Shown here piece after piece: positions 32,017-39,437 of a stretch of 42,821 bases of DNA. Both the position numbers and the translations under genes were made by a program. How positions within the stretch are numbered: the stretch's first letter is position 1; the number at the start of each line of letters is the position of its first letter. The notes below the pieces were generated by a model. The model did not search any database. It saw only the letters and a program-made list of their open reading frames with translations, and was not told the origin of the DNA. The stretch is from NCBI GenBank assembly GCA_000318405.1, contig KB291762.1, positions 49,651-92,471 of the forward strand, in the 5' to 3' direction. The stretch is from Brevundimonas diminuta 470-4. GTDB taxonomy: Bacteria > Pseudomonadota > Alphaproteobacteria > Caulobacterales > Caulobacteraceae.

Positions 32017-32305
32017 GTCGGTTCTCCTGACGCTCGATCGGCCATTTGGCCACGCATCGTCCTGCCGCGGCAACCCTGCGAGCTTGCGGCCGCCGCCGTG
32101 CCCGCGCTTCAAACCCCCGCAATGTCCCTTGGAGGGAGACGCACGGGGTTCGAAAACTTGTAGTTTGCGACGCCAGAAATGATGCGCCGACAGGTATTTG
32201 GCGAAAATTCCGGTCAATCCGTGAAGATCGCTCCATACGCTGACGCTTATGCTTGGCCGGCGGCGACATGCCGCGCGCCGTCGACCGGCGACCGAAAGGA
32301 GGGGC

Positions 32306-33116
32306 ATGCGCGAAGCGCGGACCGATTGCTGTCCTCCCGCTTGGAAAGAGCGCGACGCCTACGATCGGATGCTCGAGCTCGACCTGGCGGGATGGACTTG
32401 GGAGGCGCTGCGTCGTCGGCCCGACGACGCGGGCCGCATCCTTCCGCTTGTCGGGACTCGGCTGGTGCGGCGCTCTCCGCCCCTACGAGTATTCGAGACC
32501 CAAGCCGAAGACGGACCGGAGATTTGGGGTTGGCGATTTCCGCGGCCGCCGGTCGCCGGCGTCGGTCTTCTGGCGCGCCGATCTCGACCCGGCCGTACTG
32601 ACCGTGCGCGCCGCTCCCGTCGCAGCGGCCGATGGCGACGCCTTCCGGTTGGACCGACTGCCGTGCCGGGCGATCGTCCGCCGTTTCGGCGGCGGACGGG
32701 AGCAGATCATCATCGGCGAAGGCGTTCGGTCCATCCGGATCGAAGTGAGGGAAGGGAGCGTGCTGAGCGGACCGGTCCGGCTGGCCTACGACCTCGCGGG
32801 GTTCGTCGATCTCGATATCGGACTGCGGGTGCTCGGCCAGCTCGAAGCCCTCCACCGGTTCGACCGTTTGTTGCCCACGCTCTTCCGGGGGGAACCACGG
32901 GCGCACCGTTGGGCGATGGCCCTTCGGGCCTGGGACGGTCGGCGAAACGGCGCGAGCCAGCGCGAGATCGCCATCGCCCTGTTCGGTCCTGATCGCGTGA
33001 CGACCGACTGGTCGACGGGCGACGACATGAGGAAGCGCATTGTCCGCCTGCTCCGCACCGGGGAGCGGCTGATCGCCGCAGCGGGGCCGGAGTTGCTTCG
33101 CCGGACGGCGCCGTGA
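32306..33116 (+). pseudogene. DUF2285-type regulator with a frameshift
   Basis: Starts at the ATG at 32306 after AAAGGAGGGG. The first part (WKERDAYDRMLELDLAGWTW, EALRRRPDDAGRILP, VFETQAEDGPEIWGWRF) matches the N-terminal DUF6499-like part of these regulators. The rest, VFWRADLDPAVLTVRAAPVA, GFVDLDIGLRVLGQLEALHR, SQREIAIALFGPDRVTTDWS and KRIVRLLRTGERLIAAAG, is the DUF2285 helix-turn-helix domain, but in a different reading frame. The join lies at about 32550-32575, so one base has been gained or lost. Such proteins are activators in integrative and conjugative elements. It may be a true pseudogene or a sequence error; no slippery site is seen. Confidence 0.72.
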
Positions 33117-33315
33117 ACCGGACGGGACTTGCCGCCGGGCGGCCGGGCTTTGTGTCGCGCCCCGCGCACGATCCGCTACTGCGGGTTGTGGCCCCCAACG
33201 CAAGGTTGTCACAGGAATGTGAACAGCGTTTGGATTGCGGCGTTACGTGAGCTCTGCTGAGCTTCGAACGGCAGCGCTGCCCGACGCAACCACCCCTTAC
33301 ATGGAGTTACGATTG

Positions 33316-33633
33316 ATGCGTGCATTGTCCTATTGCGAACTCGACCTTGTCGTCGGAGGCCAATCCAGCGGCCAGACCGGCGGCCAGACCCCGGCGCCCA
33401 GCTCGCCGCCTTCGAATAACAATGGCCAGACGACCACCACCACCACCCACAACAATACGCGCGGCGGCCAGGTGAACTACAACATCAACCAAACCCCCAC
33501 AGGCGTGACCGGATCGGTCGGGGGCAGTTACAGCTGGAGCCGGTCGGAAACGACGGTCACCGTCGTCACGACTCCGAACTTCCCTCGCGGCAATGAGCGC
33601 GGCCCGGCGGCCGATCTGGCTGGGCTTTATTGA
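33316..33633 (+). CDS. Double-glycine-leader secreted protein (peptide 2)
   Basis: 105 aa from the ATG at 33316 (GGAG nine bases upstream; another in-frame ATG lies at 33301). The leader MRALSYCELDLVVGG (15 residues) ends in Gly-Gly. The mature part (90 aa) is Gln/Gly/Pro/Thr/Asn-rich: QSSGQTGGQTPAPSSPPSNN, a run of six Thr, RGGQVNYNINQTPTGVTGSV, and the tail RGPAADLAGLY. No transmembrane helix. The same leader pattern and tail occur in peptide 3. It is followed by a GC hairpin and the ClpP-like gene at 33690. Probable substrate of the C39 transporter at 22456. Confidence 0.75.
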   Translation: MRALSYCELDLVVGGQSSGQTGGQTPAPSSPPSNNNGQTTTTTTHNNTRGGQVNYNINQTPTGVTGSVGGSYSWSRSETTVTVVTTPNFPRGNERGPAADLAGLY

Positions 33634-33640
33634 GCCTCGT

Positions 33641-33673
33641 GCGCGGCGGCGGATTCCATATCCGCCGCCGCGC
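33641..33673 (+). terminator. Strong hairpin between peptide 2 and its ClpP-like gene
   Basis: A perfect 14-base-pair stem: GCGCGGCGGCGGAT (33641-33654), loop TCCAT, and the exact complement (33660-33673). It begins seven bases after the peptide 2 stop. There is no T-run, so it is more likely a partial terminator or an mRNA-stabilising stem that leaves peptide mRNA more abundant than protease mRNA. Confidence 0.6.
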
Positions 33674-33689
33674 GTTCAAAGTGCAGGCC

Positions 33690-34517
33690 ATGGTGCGACC
33701 AACCCTTCTTTCCGGACTGGCGCTCGCCGCGCTTTCGGCAGGCTGCCAGCATCCCGCCTGGGCTGCGCAGGCGAATGCTGAAACGGACTTCGTTCAGGCC
33801 CGTTCAGCCGTCGCCGCCATCGCGGCGGGCCAGGTGACATGCAGCTACCCCGGCGACTCCGTCGTTCGTTTCATCGGGGAAAGCGGGCCGTCGCTCACCG
33901 CCTGCGTCGAACGTTTCGCCGGGCGAAGCGGGATGACCCTGATCCTCAGTTCACCGGGCGGCGATGCCGCGGATGCGATCCGGGCAGCCGAACTCATGAC
34001 CGGGCGCGGTTGGACCGTGATCGTTCGCGGCATGTGCTCCTCCAGCTGCGCGAACTATCTGCTGCCCGTCGCCGCGCGCATCGAGGTTGAGCCTTACTCG
34101 GCGGTTCTGCTGCACGGAGCGCCCTACGATGAGGAGGGTGTCTATCAATGGTTCCTTCCGGGCGTTCTCGAACGCCAGCGGGCGGCGAACCCGAATGTCA
34201 GCGATGCGATGATCGATCAGGCGCGGCGCTTCACCCGTGAACAAGCGCGTCTTCTCGTCGAGCGGCACAAGGCGTTCGCGGGTCAGAGGACCGTAGATTC
34301 AGGCTGGTACGATCTTTCCGCCTTCCCGCAGCCCGAGGGCGGGTTCGGCGGACGCACCTTCGCCATCGTCGACCCTGACTTTCTACGATCCAGTCTACCC
34401 AACCTCGAAATCGGGCGCTTCTGGTTTCCAACCTCCGCTGCGGAACGGGACGCCCTGGCTGAGGTCATCGAAGGAACGCGCATCATTTATCGCGCTGGGT
34501 ACGAACCCGCGGGGTGA
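33690..34517 (+). CDS. Secreted ClpP-like protein paired with peptide 2
   Basis: 275 aa. The N-terminal signal region (LLSGLALAALSAGCQHPAWA) has a lipobox at Cys19 and an alternative signal-peptidase I site after AWA. The ClpP-like domain has TLILSSPGGDAADAIRAAEL, GMCSSSCANYLLP with candidate nucleophile Ser118, and SAVLLHGAPY with candidate base His142 (spacing 24). The later part includes ARRFTREQARLLVERHKAFA and the family tail GGFGGRTFAIVDPDFLRSSL, shared with the paralogue at 35020. Envelope location inferred. No strong ribosome site, consistent with dependence on the peptide 2 transcript. Confidence 0.75.
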   Translation: MVRPTLLSGLALAALSAGCQHPAWAAQANAETDFVQARSAVAAIAAGQVTCSYPGDSVVRFIGESGPSLTACVERFAGRSGMTLILSSPGGDAADAIRAAELMTGRGWTVIVRGMCSSSCANYLLPVAARIEVEPYSAVLLHGAPYDEEGVYQWFLPGVLERQRAANPNVSDAMIDQARRFTREQARLLVERHKAFAGQRTVDSGWYDLSAFPQPEGGFGGRTFAIVDPDFLRSSLPNLEIGRFWFPTSAAERDALAEVIEGTRIIYRAGYEPAG

Positions 34518-34548
34518 TTTGGGCGAAGAATGGAGTGGCATACATTTG

Positions 34549-34571
34549 GCGGCTTGTTGTTCTGAAGCCGC
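34549..34571 (+). terminator. Intrinsic terminator or attenuator after the ClpP-like gene
   Basis: GCGGCTT (34549-34555), a nine-base loop and AAGCCGC (34565-34571), followed by the T-rich TGTATTTACTTTCTT. It lies 31 bases after the stop at 34517 and before the ribosome site of peptide 3. It may end the peptide 2 unit or attenuate read-through into peptide 3. Confidence 0.6.
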
Positions 34572-34604
34572 TGTATTTACTTTCTTAATCCTAGGAGAAT
34601 GAAC

Positions 34605-34955
34605 ATGCGTGCACTCGATTATCTCGAACTCGATCAGGTCGTCGGCGGCCAGTCGAACACGACCACAGCAAACCAGAACGGGCCGGGGACGACCACCACC
34701 ACGACCGGCAGCTCGCGCACCGTCACCGTCGGCGCTGACGCGACGATCGGCTCGGACGGCTCGATCACCGGGGGGCGCATTTATGTGTCGGTCGCTTGGG
34801 GCGACGGGCCGTCGACCGGCGGCGGAGGCGGCGGACGGAGCGCGCCGATGGGCGGCGGCTCGGGCATCGTCAACATGCCTGTTGTCGAGATTAACAGGCC
34901 GTCGGACGGCGCACGGCAGACGCAGCCCGCGGCGGATCTCGCCGGCCTCTACTGA
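34605..34955 (+). CDS. Double-glycine-leader secreted protein (peptide 3)
   Basis: 116 aa from the ATG at 34605, seven bases after TAGGAG (an ATG at 34599 is too close to it). The leader MRALDYLELDQVVGG is 15 residues and ends in Gly-Gly. The mature part (101 aa) has QSNTTTANQNGPG, a run of six Thr, SSRTVTVGADATIGSDGSIT and GGRIYVSVAWGDGPSTGGGG, ending QPAADLAGLY. It is a paralogue of peptide 2, with an almost identical leader and tail. A hairpin separates it from the ClpP-like gene at 35020. Confidence 0.76.
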   Translation: MRALDYLELDQVVGGQSNTTTANQNGPGTTTTTTGSSRTVTVGADATIGSDGSITGGRIYVSVAWGDGPSTGGGGGGRSAPMGGGSGIVNMPVVEINRPSDGARQTQPAADLAGLY

Positions 34956-34962
34956 GCAGAAC

Positions 34963-34994
34963 GGCGGGGCGGGCGATCAGGCGCCCGACCCGCC
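34963..34994 (+). terminator. Hairpin between peptide 3 and its ClpP-like gene
   Basis: GGCGGG-G-CGGGCG (34963-34975) pairs with CGCCCG-A-CCCGCC (34982-34994), a 12-base-pair stem with one mismatch and a six-base loop. It starts seven bases after the peptide 3 stop, in the same position as the hairpin after peptide 2. No T-run follows. Confidence 0.55.
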
Positions 34995-35019
34995 ATCGTT
35001 CGGAACGACGACACGCCTC

Positions 35020-35841
35020 ATGTTTTTACGCCGCCACGCCCAAAGTTTCCTTCTCATCGCCGTCGCCCTGATGCTGCCCGCCAACGCGCTCGCGCAATCG
35101 GGCGAGACGGAACGGGCGGGTTGGCGAAACGCCAAGGCTGCCGTGGACGCCGTCGTCGCCGGTCGCCGCCTCTGCGAGGTCCAGTCCGACAATCGCCTAC
35201 GCTATATCGGTCCGATCGACGCCGGCCTGGCCGACTGCCTCGCGGGTCTCGCCGATCGACGCGGCGTCACGCTCGCGATTTCCTCGCAGGGCGGCGACGC
35301 CGAGACGGGGATCGACGCCGGGTATCTGCTGCAAGGCCGGGACTGGACGGCGGAGGTCCACGGCCTCTGCGCTTCCGCGTGCGCCAACTACATCCTTCCG
35401 GCGATGCGGGCGGTCGCCGTCGAGCCCTTCTCTGCGGTCCTTCTCCACGGCGGAGCCGATGACGAGGACCTGATCTATGAGGCGGCTGTGGACCAGATTC
35501 TCGCCCGGCAAAAAGCCGTCGCGCCCGACGTCGACGAGGCGACGGTCGCCGAGGCCCGTGTGTTCACGCGCGACCTTGTGCGCACGATCGTGGCCGCTCA
35601 CCGCCGCTATGGGGAGGACTTGGGCGTATCATCGGCATGGTTCTCGCTCACCGGATTCCCAACACCGGAAGGCGGTTACGGGCCGATGGGATTTGCGCTC
35701 GCCGACCCGACCTTTACGGCCGCCGCGCTTGGCCGCGTGAGGGTTCGATCCTTCTGGTTTCCAACGACCGACGAGGATCGGCGGCTCTTGTTCTCACTGT
35801 TCCCCGATACGCACATCGTCGTCAGGGAGACGACGCAATAG
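35020..35841 (+). CDS. Secreted ClpP-like protein paired with peptide 3
   Basis: 273 aa. Signal peptide (FLLIAVALMLPANALAQSGE, cut after ALA), so periplasmic. The ClpP-like domain has TLAISSQGGDAETGIDAGYL (Gln replaces the Pro of SPGG), GLCASACANYILP with candidate nucleophile Ser119, and SAVLLHGGADDED with candidate base His143 (spacing 24). The second half closely follows the protein at 33690 (AEARVFTRDLVRTIVAAHRR, FPTPEGGYGPMGFALADPTF, SFWFPTT). Weak ribosome site; translation or transcription probably follows from peptide 3. Confidence 0.76.
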   Translation: MFLRRHAQSFLLIAVALMLPANALAQSGETERAGWRNAKAAVDAVVAGRRLCEVQSDNRLRYIGPIDAGLADCLAGLADRRGVTLAISSQGGDAETGIDAGYLLQGRDWTAEVHGLCASACANYILPAMRAVAVEPFSAVLLHGGADDEDLIYEAAVDQILARQKAVAPDVDEATVAEARVFTRDLVRTIVAAHRRYGEDLGVSSAWFSLTGFPTPEGGYGPMGFALADPTFTAAALGRVRVRSFWFPTTDEDRRLLFSLFPDTHIVVRETTQ

Positions 35842-36580
35842 CGGCGCGGTTCTGATTCTCGAGGCCGAGGCGGCTTCCGGCCAGCCGAAGGCCGCGCGCG
35901 CGAGTTTCCGCACGGCGACGGGTCTCGACCCGAACAAGGCCGACCGCGCGGCGGTGAACGCCTGCTGCGCTGAATGGGAGCCTTATCGGCAAGAGGATAG
36001 CGGCGCCTGTGATCGCGTGCGAAGTCCTGGCGATCGGCGACGCCCGCATTCTGTGGCTGCCCGACAGGATCGGGGAACTGCCCCCGTCATCGAAAACGCC
36101 GAAGAAAAAAGCCAGCGAAACCCCGGCCGCGAGCACGGCGCCTTGCGACTGGGTGGCGTTTCGCGACCGCGCGGGCTGGCGATGGGTGGGCGGCTGCCGG
36201 CGACCCGGCTGCGGCGGACGCCGTGCGGGTCTTCAGCCGCCAGGCGCTCTACGACAAGCCGTAGGCTCAGTCTCATGGCCGGGCGCTCGCGGCGCCAGCT
36301 CACGCCGCGGCCGCTGCGCCTTCGCAGCGTCGGCCGACGTCGCCGCCGTGGGACAGTCCGGGGCGATGCGTGGGCGAAAGGTCACCGCTTCGCGCCGTTC
36401 GAGAGGGGCGACGAACGCGGGCGCGCGCCAGGCCTGACGCCGCAGAAACCCCAGGCTGCTGTTGTCGAAACAGCCTGATAGGAGGAGGATGACCGGAGGC
36501 GGCGGCCATGCTGGATCAGGCCAGGGTCGTAGTTCGACAGGCGAGCGGCGAAGAACGGCTCGATAATGAGGAAGAGGACC
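35842..36580. other. Region without a convincing gene
   Basis: About 740 bases. Several open frames exist because of the high GC content, for example a plus-strand frame from 36009 starting VIACEVLAIGDARILWLPDR that looks protein-like for about 60 residues. None has a good start signal and consistent composition through its length. The region may hold gene remnants left between the peptide cluster and the DUF2200 gene. Confidence 0.35.
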
Positions 36581-36943
36581 GTGACGCAGCACCGAATCTA
36601 CTCCACGAGCTTCGCCAGCGTGTATCCGCACTATGTCGCCAAGGCGGAGAAGAAGGGTAAGACGAAGGCGCAGGTCGACCAGATCATTCGCTGGCTGACC
36701 GGTTTCAGCGAGGTCGAACTCGAGGCTGAGCTGGCCGCACAAACCGATTTCGAGACCTTTTTCGCCAAGGCGCCTGCGCTCAATCCCGCCCGCTCCCGGA
36801 TCACCGGCGCCGTCTGCGGCGTCCGCGTCGAGACGATCGACGAGCCGCTGATGCGAGAGATCCGATACCTCGACAAGCTGATCGACGAGCTGGCCAAGGG
36901 CAAGGCGATGGAGAAGATCCTGCGGACCGAGGCTGCGCTCTGA
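36581..36943 (+). CDS. DUF2200-family protein
   Basis: 120 aa from a GTG at 36581; an ATG at 36566 in the same frame is an alternative. The sequence follows DUF2200 closely: [80 protein letters not shown] and [17 protein letters not shown]. The family is small, cytoplasmic and of unknown function, often found in plasmids and accessory regions. It lies 178 bases from the end of the convergent reverse transcriptase gene. Confidence 0.88.
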   Translation: MTQHRIYSTSFASVYPHYVAKAEKKGKTKAQVDQIIRWLTGFSEVELEAELAAQTDFETFFAKAPALNPARSRITGAVCGVRVETIDEPLMREIRYLDKLIDELAKGKAMEKILRTEAAL

Positions 36944-37121
36944 AGCTTCGCTCTTAAGGCGACGACCACGCCGATAATCGAGCGCTCGGCTGTAGATAGG
37001 CGAATTGAGAGACGTGCGCTGGGCCTTATGCGCGACATGTTCAGCAGCACGGGCTCGATCCACCTTACCAGTGCGCTCAGTTCATGTTCCAGCTTCGGCC
37101 GCGCGTGACGGACCGCGCGGC

Positions 37122-38918
37122 TTACGCGCCGTCATCGCTCGGCGGGGTCTGGTCGGACCAGGGAAGGATAGGACGTCGCCGCGAGTACTCGGTCCACGTC
37201 GTGACGTCGAGGATCAGCCGATATTTGTCGCGCAAGCGCTCGAACATCAGCCGGTCGCGCGGCTCCGGCTTGCCCGGTTTCGCCGCTTTCGACTTGAGAT
37301 ATCGACCGAGAACGGCGAGCAGAAAATCCGGCGCGCTGATCCCCAGATGCGGCTTCGAGACGAACTGGACGGCGAAGTCCACCGGGCGACGGTCGTCGCG
37401 CGCCTTGAGACGGTCGAAGGCGTCCTGGATCAGCCCTTTGACCCTGTGCGCCGAGACCTTCTCGTTCTGCTCGATGTAAAAGGACGCGAGCTGACTTTCC
37501 GCGGCTTTCAGGCGTCGCTCGATGATTGCGCCGAGCAGTCGCAGATAGGTCTCCTCGTAACGACTGGGGTCGTCACAGTCGGCGAAGGCGACATAGCCCT
37601 CGAACCGCATCCCCTCGAGCCGCCTGACATAGGCGATGCGAAGGTCCTCGGTGGCGTCGACGAAATGCAGGCCGCGCTTGCGCAGGGCCGCCGGGTCTCC
37701 GTCCAGATACATGTCCGCCAGCGCGGCTTCGAGAACCTGGCCGGCCTCGATCGCCATTCGGGGGCCGTGCTGGCTCACCGCCATGCCGATCGCCAGGACC
37801 TTTTGTCCGCCGCGGTCGAATTCCGCCTCGTCCACGAAGATGAAGAAGGGCGCCCGGTGCTGACCGCGCGGCGCGAAGCTCGGCTTCATGCCTTCATCCT
37901 GCAACGCCTTGCGCCACTGCGTCCTCAGGCGGGGCGCCATCGCGGGCTCGTGGTGGGCGACGAACCGGACCAGGCCGTCGACGCGGTTGACCTCCTGCTG
38001 GATGACGCGCGCGTCGTTGACGCCGCGATGCCGGAAGTGGTCGGCGATGCCGAATTTCCCGGCGTAGTAGAGTTCCTGCCGCAGCCGGCGCTTTCGTTCG
38101 CGCGGAACGTGAGGCTGCGCCGGGTCGCTGATGCTCAGCCCGGTCACATAGTGCGCCTGGCCGATCTTGGACCGGCGCGTCTTGTCCTCCGCCAGCACGA
38201 AGCCTTGCGCCTCGACAACCGACCGCAGCGCATCGATGGCGGGGAGCTGGTCATCCCCCGAGAAGGTGAGATCGTCGGCGTACCGCGTGTAGGTCGCGTT
38301 CGCTCCGCTCGCCAAGGCCGCGCAGGCGAGATCGAGAGGAAGCGCCACGGCGTTCGAGATCACCGGGCTGGTGGGCAGGCCCAGCGGCAGGCCGCCGCCG
38401 ATCGTGACGAATCGCGCGAGCAGCTCGGCCACGTCGGGAACTAAACCCAGCTTGGTGAACAGGGCGGCGACGCGATCCGTCGTGATCGAGGGGAAGAAAT
38501 TCTCCAGGTCGGCGTTCAGCAGCGCCGAGCGCCCCGCGTGAGCCGAAGCGTTCTCCCGGATGTTGCGGCCGGGGCGATAGCCGTAGACGGCGTCGTGCGG
38601 ATAGCCGGGCAGGGCGATGCGGAAGAAGGTCTCGAGCCGGCGCGCCAGCGTCCGATATCCGGGCTTGCCCAGCAGCGGCTCCCACACCGTTCGATGGCCG
38701 CGCCTGCGATTCCGCTTTGGAATGTCGTGGCGAAGGAAGACCGGAATGTCCTCGATTGAAGCGGCGTCGGCGGCTCGCTGGAGGGCTTCGATCTGCTCTT
38801 CACGGGTCCTGGGAGGATCGAAGGCGAGGATGGCCTCGAATGTCGCCTCGTCGGTTCCGATCGCCGTGATCAGCGCTTCGCGGGTCGTGACGCGTCGAAA
38901 ATCGGCGGGAAACGTCAT
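37122..38918 (-). CDS. Retron-type reverse transcriptase fused to a DUF3800-like domain
   Basis: 598 aa from the ATG at 38918. The RT domain (about 60-290) shows retron features: RENASAHAGRSALLNADLEN (the NAxxH motif, about 123-127), FFPSITTDRVAALFTKLGL, GGGLPLGLPTSPVISNAVAL, the catalytic TRYADDLTFSG (YADD at 213-216) and VTGLSISDP. From about residue 365 a second domain resembles DUF3800 (RNase H-like fold): FFIFVDEAEFDRGGQKVLAI, ending HLGISAPDFLLAVLGRYLKS. Retron RTs make a single-stranded DNA from a neighbouring RNA and act in phage defence; RT-DUF3800 fusions are one described retron class as far as I recall. Not a diversity-generating RT, as no variable or template repeat is seen. Confidence 0.85.
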   Translation of the reverse strand: MTFPADFRRVTTREALITAIGTDEATFEAILAFDPPRTREEQIEALQRAADAASIEDIPVFLRHDIPKRNRRRGHRTVWEPLLGKPGYRTLARRLETFFRIALPGYPHDAVYGYRPGRNIRENASAHAGRSALLNADLENFFPSITTDRVAALFTKLGLVPDVAELLARFVTIGGGLPLGLPTSPVISNAVALPLDLACAALASGANATYTRYADDLTFSGDDQLPAIDALRSVVEAQGFVLAEDKTRRSKIGQAHYVTGLSISDPAQPHVPRERKRRLRQELYYAGKFGIADHFRHRGVNDARVIQQEVNRVDGLVRFVAHHEPAMAPRLRTQWRKALQDEGMKPSFAPRGQHRAPFFIFVDEAEFDRGGQKVLAIGMAVSQHGPRMAIEAGQVLEAALADMYLDGDPAALRKRGLHFVDATEDLRIAYVRRLEGMRFEGYVAFADCDDPSRYEETYLRLLGAIIERRLKAAESQLASFYIEQNEKVSAHRVKGLIQDAFDRLKARDDRRPVDFAVQFVSKPHLGISAPDFLLAVLGRYLKSKAAKPGKPEPRDRLMFERLRDKYRLILDVTTWTEYSRRRPILPWSDQTPPSDDGA

Positions 38919-38985
38919 GGACGGCGCGCGCCGAGAGGGGCGGCACGCGATACGAAGCAAGTGGTGCTGAATACAGCAGACGCGA

Positions 38986-39060
38986 CTCGCGCCTTGAACC
39001 TTATAGCCATGCCGCCCCCACGGCCGTTTATAGGCCCATACCCCTGAAGTTCAAGGCGAG
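38986..39060 (-). ncRNA. Candidate retron msr-msd RNA or structured leader upstream of the RT
   Basis: CTCG-CG-CCTTGAAC (38986-38999) pairs with GTTCAAGG-CGAG (39049-39060): a 12-base-pair stem with a two-base bulge enclosing about 49 bases with internal GC hairpins. It lies 67 bases upstream of the RT start on the coding side, where retron RNAs are found. A further small stem (TGCTG AATA CAGCA, 38965-38978) is next to it. At about 75 nt it is shorter than usual retron RNAs, so the true RNA may extend further toward 39200. Assignment is inferred from position and pairing. Confidence 0.4.
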
Positions 39061-39105
39061 CACATGACCGGGCCTGCCTGCTCTTTGCAAGGCAAGTCAT
39101 CGTAA

Positions 39106-39220
39106 GGGGAAGGCCTTCCCCTGAGCGGGAGCCCGCCCGCGGTCTCCCGCTACCCCTTCGAGCAGGGGGCTTCGCCCCCCGCAACGCCCCCCATTGACGG
39201 TCGCCGCGCGTTCGCGCGGC
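39106..39220. repeat. Cluster of GC hairpins between the retron RT and ardC
   Basis: Four self-complementary elements in 115 bases: a perfect 16-base palindrome GGGGAAGGCCTTCCCC (39106-39121); GCGGGAG...CTCCCGC (39125-39131 with 39144-39150); GGGGGC-TTC-GCCCCC (39165-39179); and GCCGCGCG-TT-CGCGCGGC (39203-39220), followed by GGCTTTGTTT, which looks like a terminator. They could belong to the retron RNA, to a regulatory leader of ardC, or to a transfer origin. Confidence 0.5.
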
Positions 39221-39437
39221 GGCTTTGTTTGGGCCTCTCCCTGAAGCGGGGGGTGGCCGACGCGCCCTTCTGGACGCGCCCCGGCGCGCGCCAAGCGGCC
39301 GTTGGCCGCTCCTCCGCTTCGCTTCGGCCCCGTGGGTGACGCCCGCCTTGCAGGGCGCGTCCGGCAGGACGCCTTCGCCGTCCACCCCCCGCTTCCGGGA
39401 GAGGCTGTGGGGTTTGGGGCGGGGAAGGAGGATCGCC

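Noticed and set aside
33421..33480. ACC-repeat tract as a possible CRISPR or microsatellite element
   Set aside because: It is the Thr codon run inside peptide 2; the repeats have no spacers and the frame is maintained.
36233..37063. Minus-strand frame of 276 codons over the DUF2200 gene
   Set aside because: The plus strand encodes a close DUF2200 match with a sensible start; the minus frame shows no domain.
37005..38444. Plus-strand frame of 479 codons opposite the reverse transcriptase
   Set aside because: The RT on the other strand has unmistakable catalytic motifs; this frame has none and no start signal.
37122..38918. Diversity-generating retroelement
   Set aside because: The RT motifs are of retron type and I found no template/variable repeat pair or variable-protein gene nearby.
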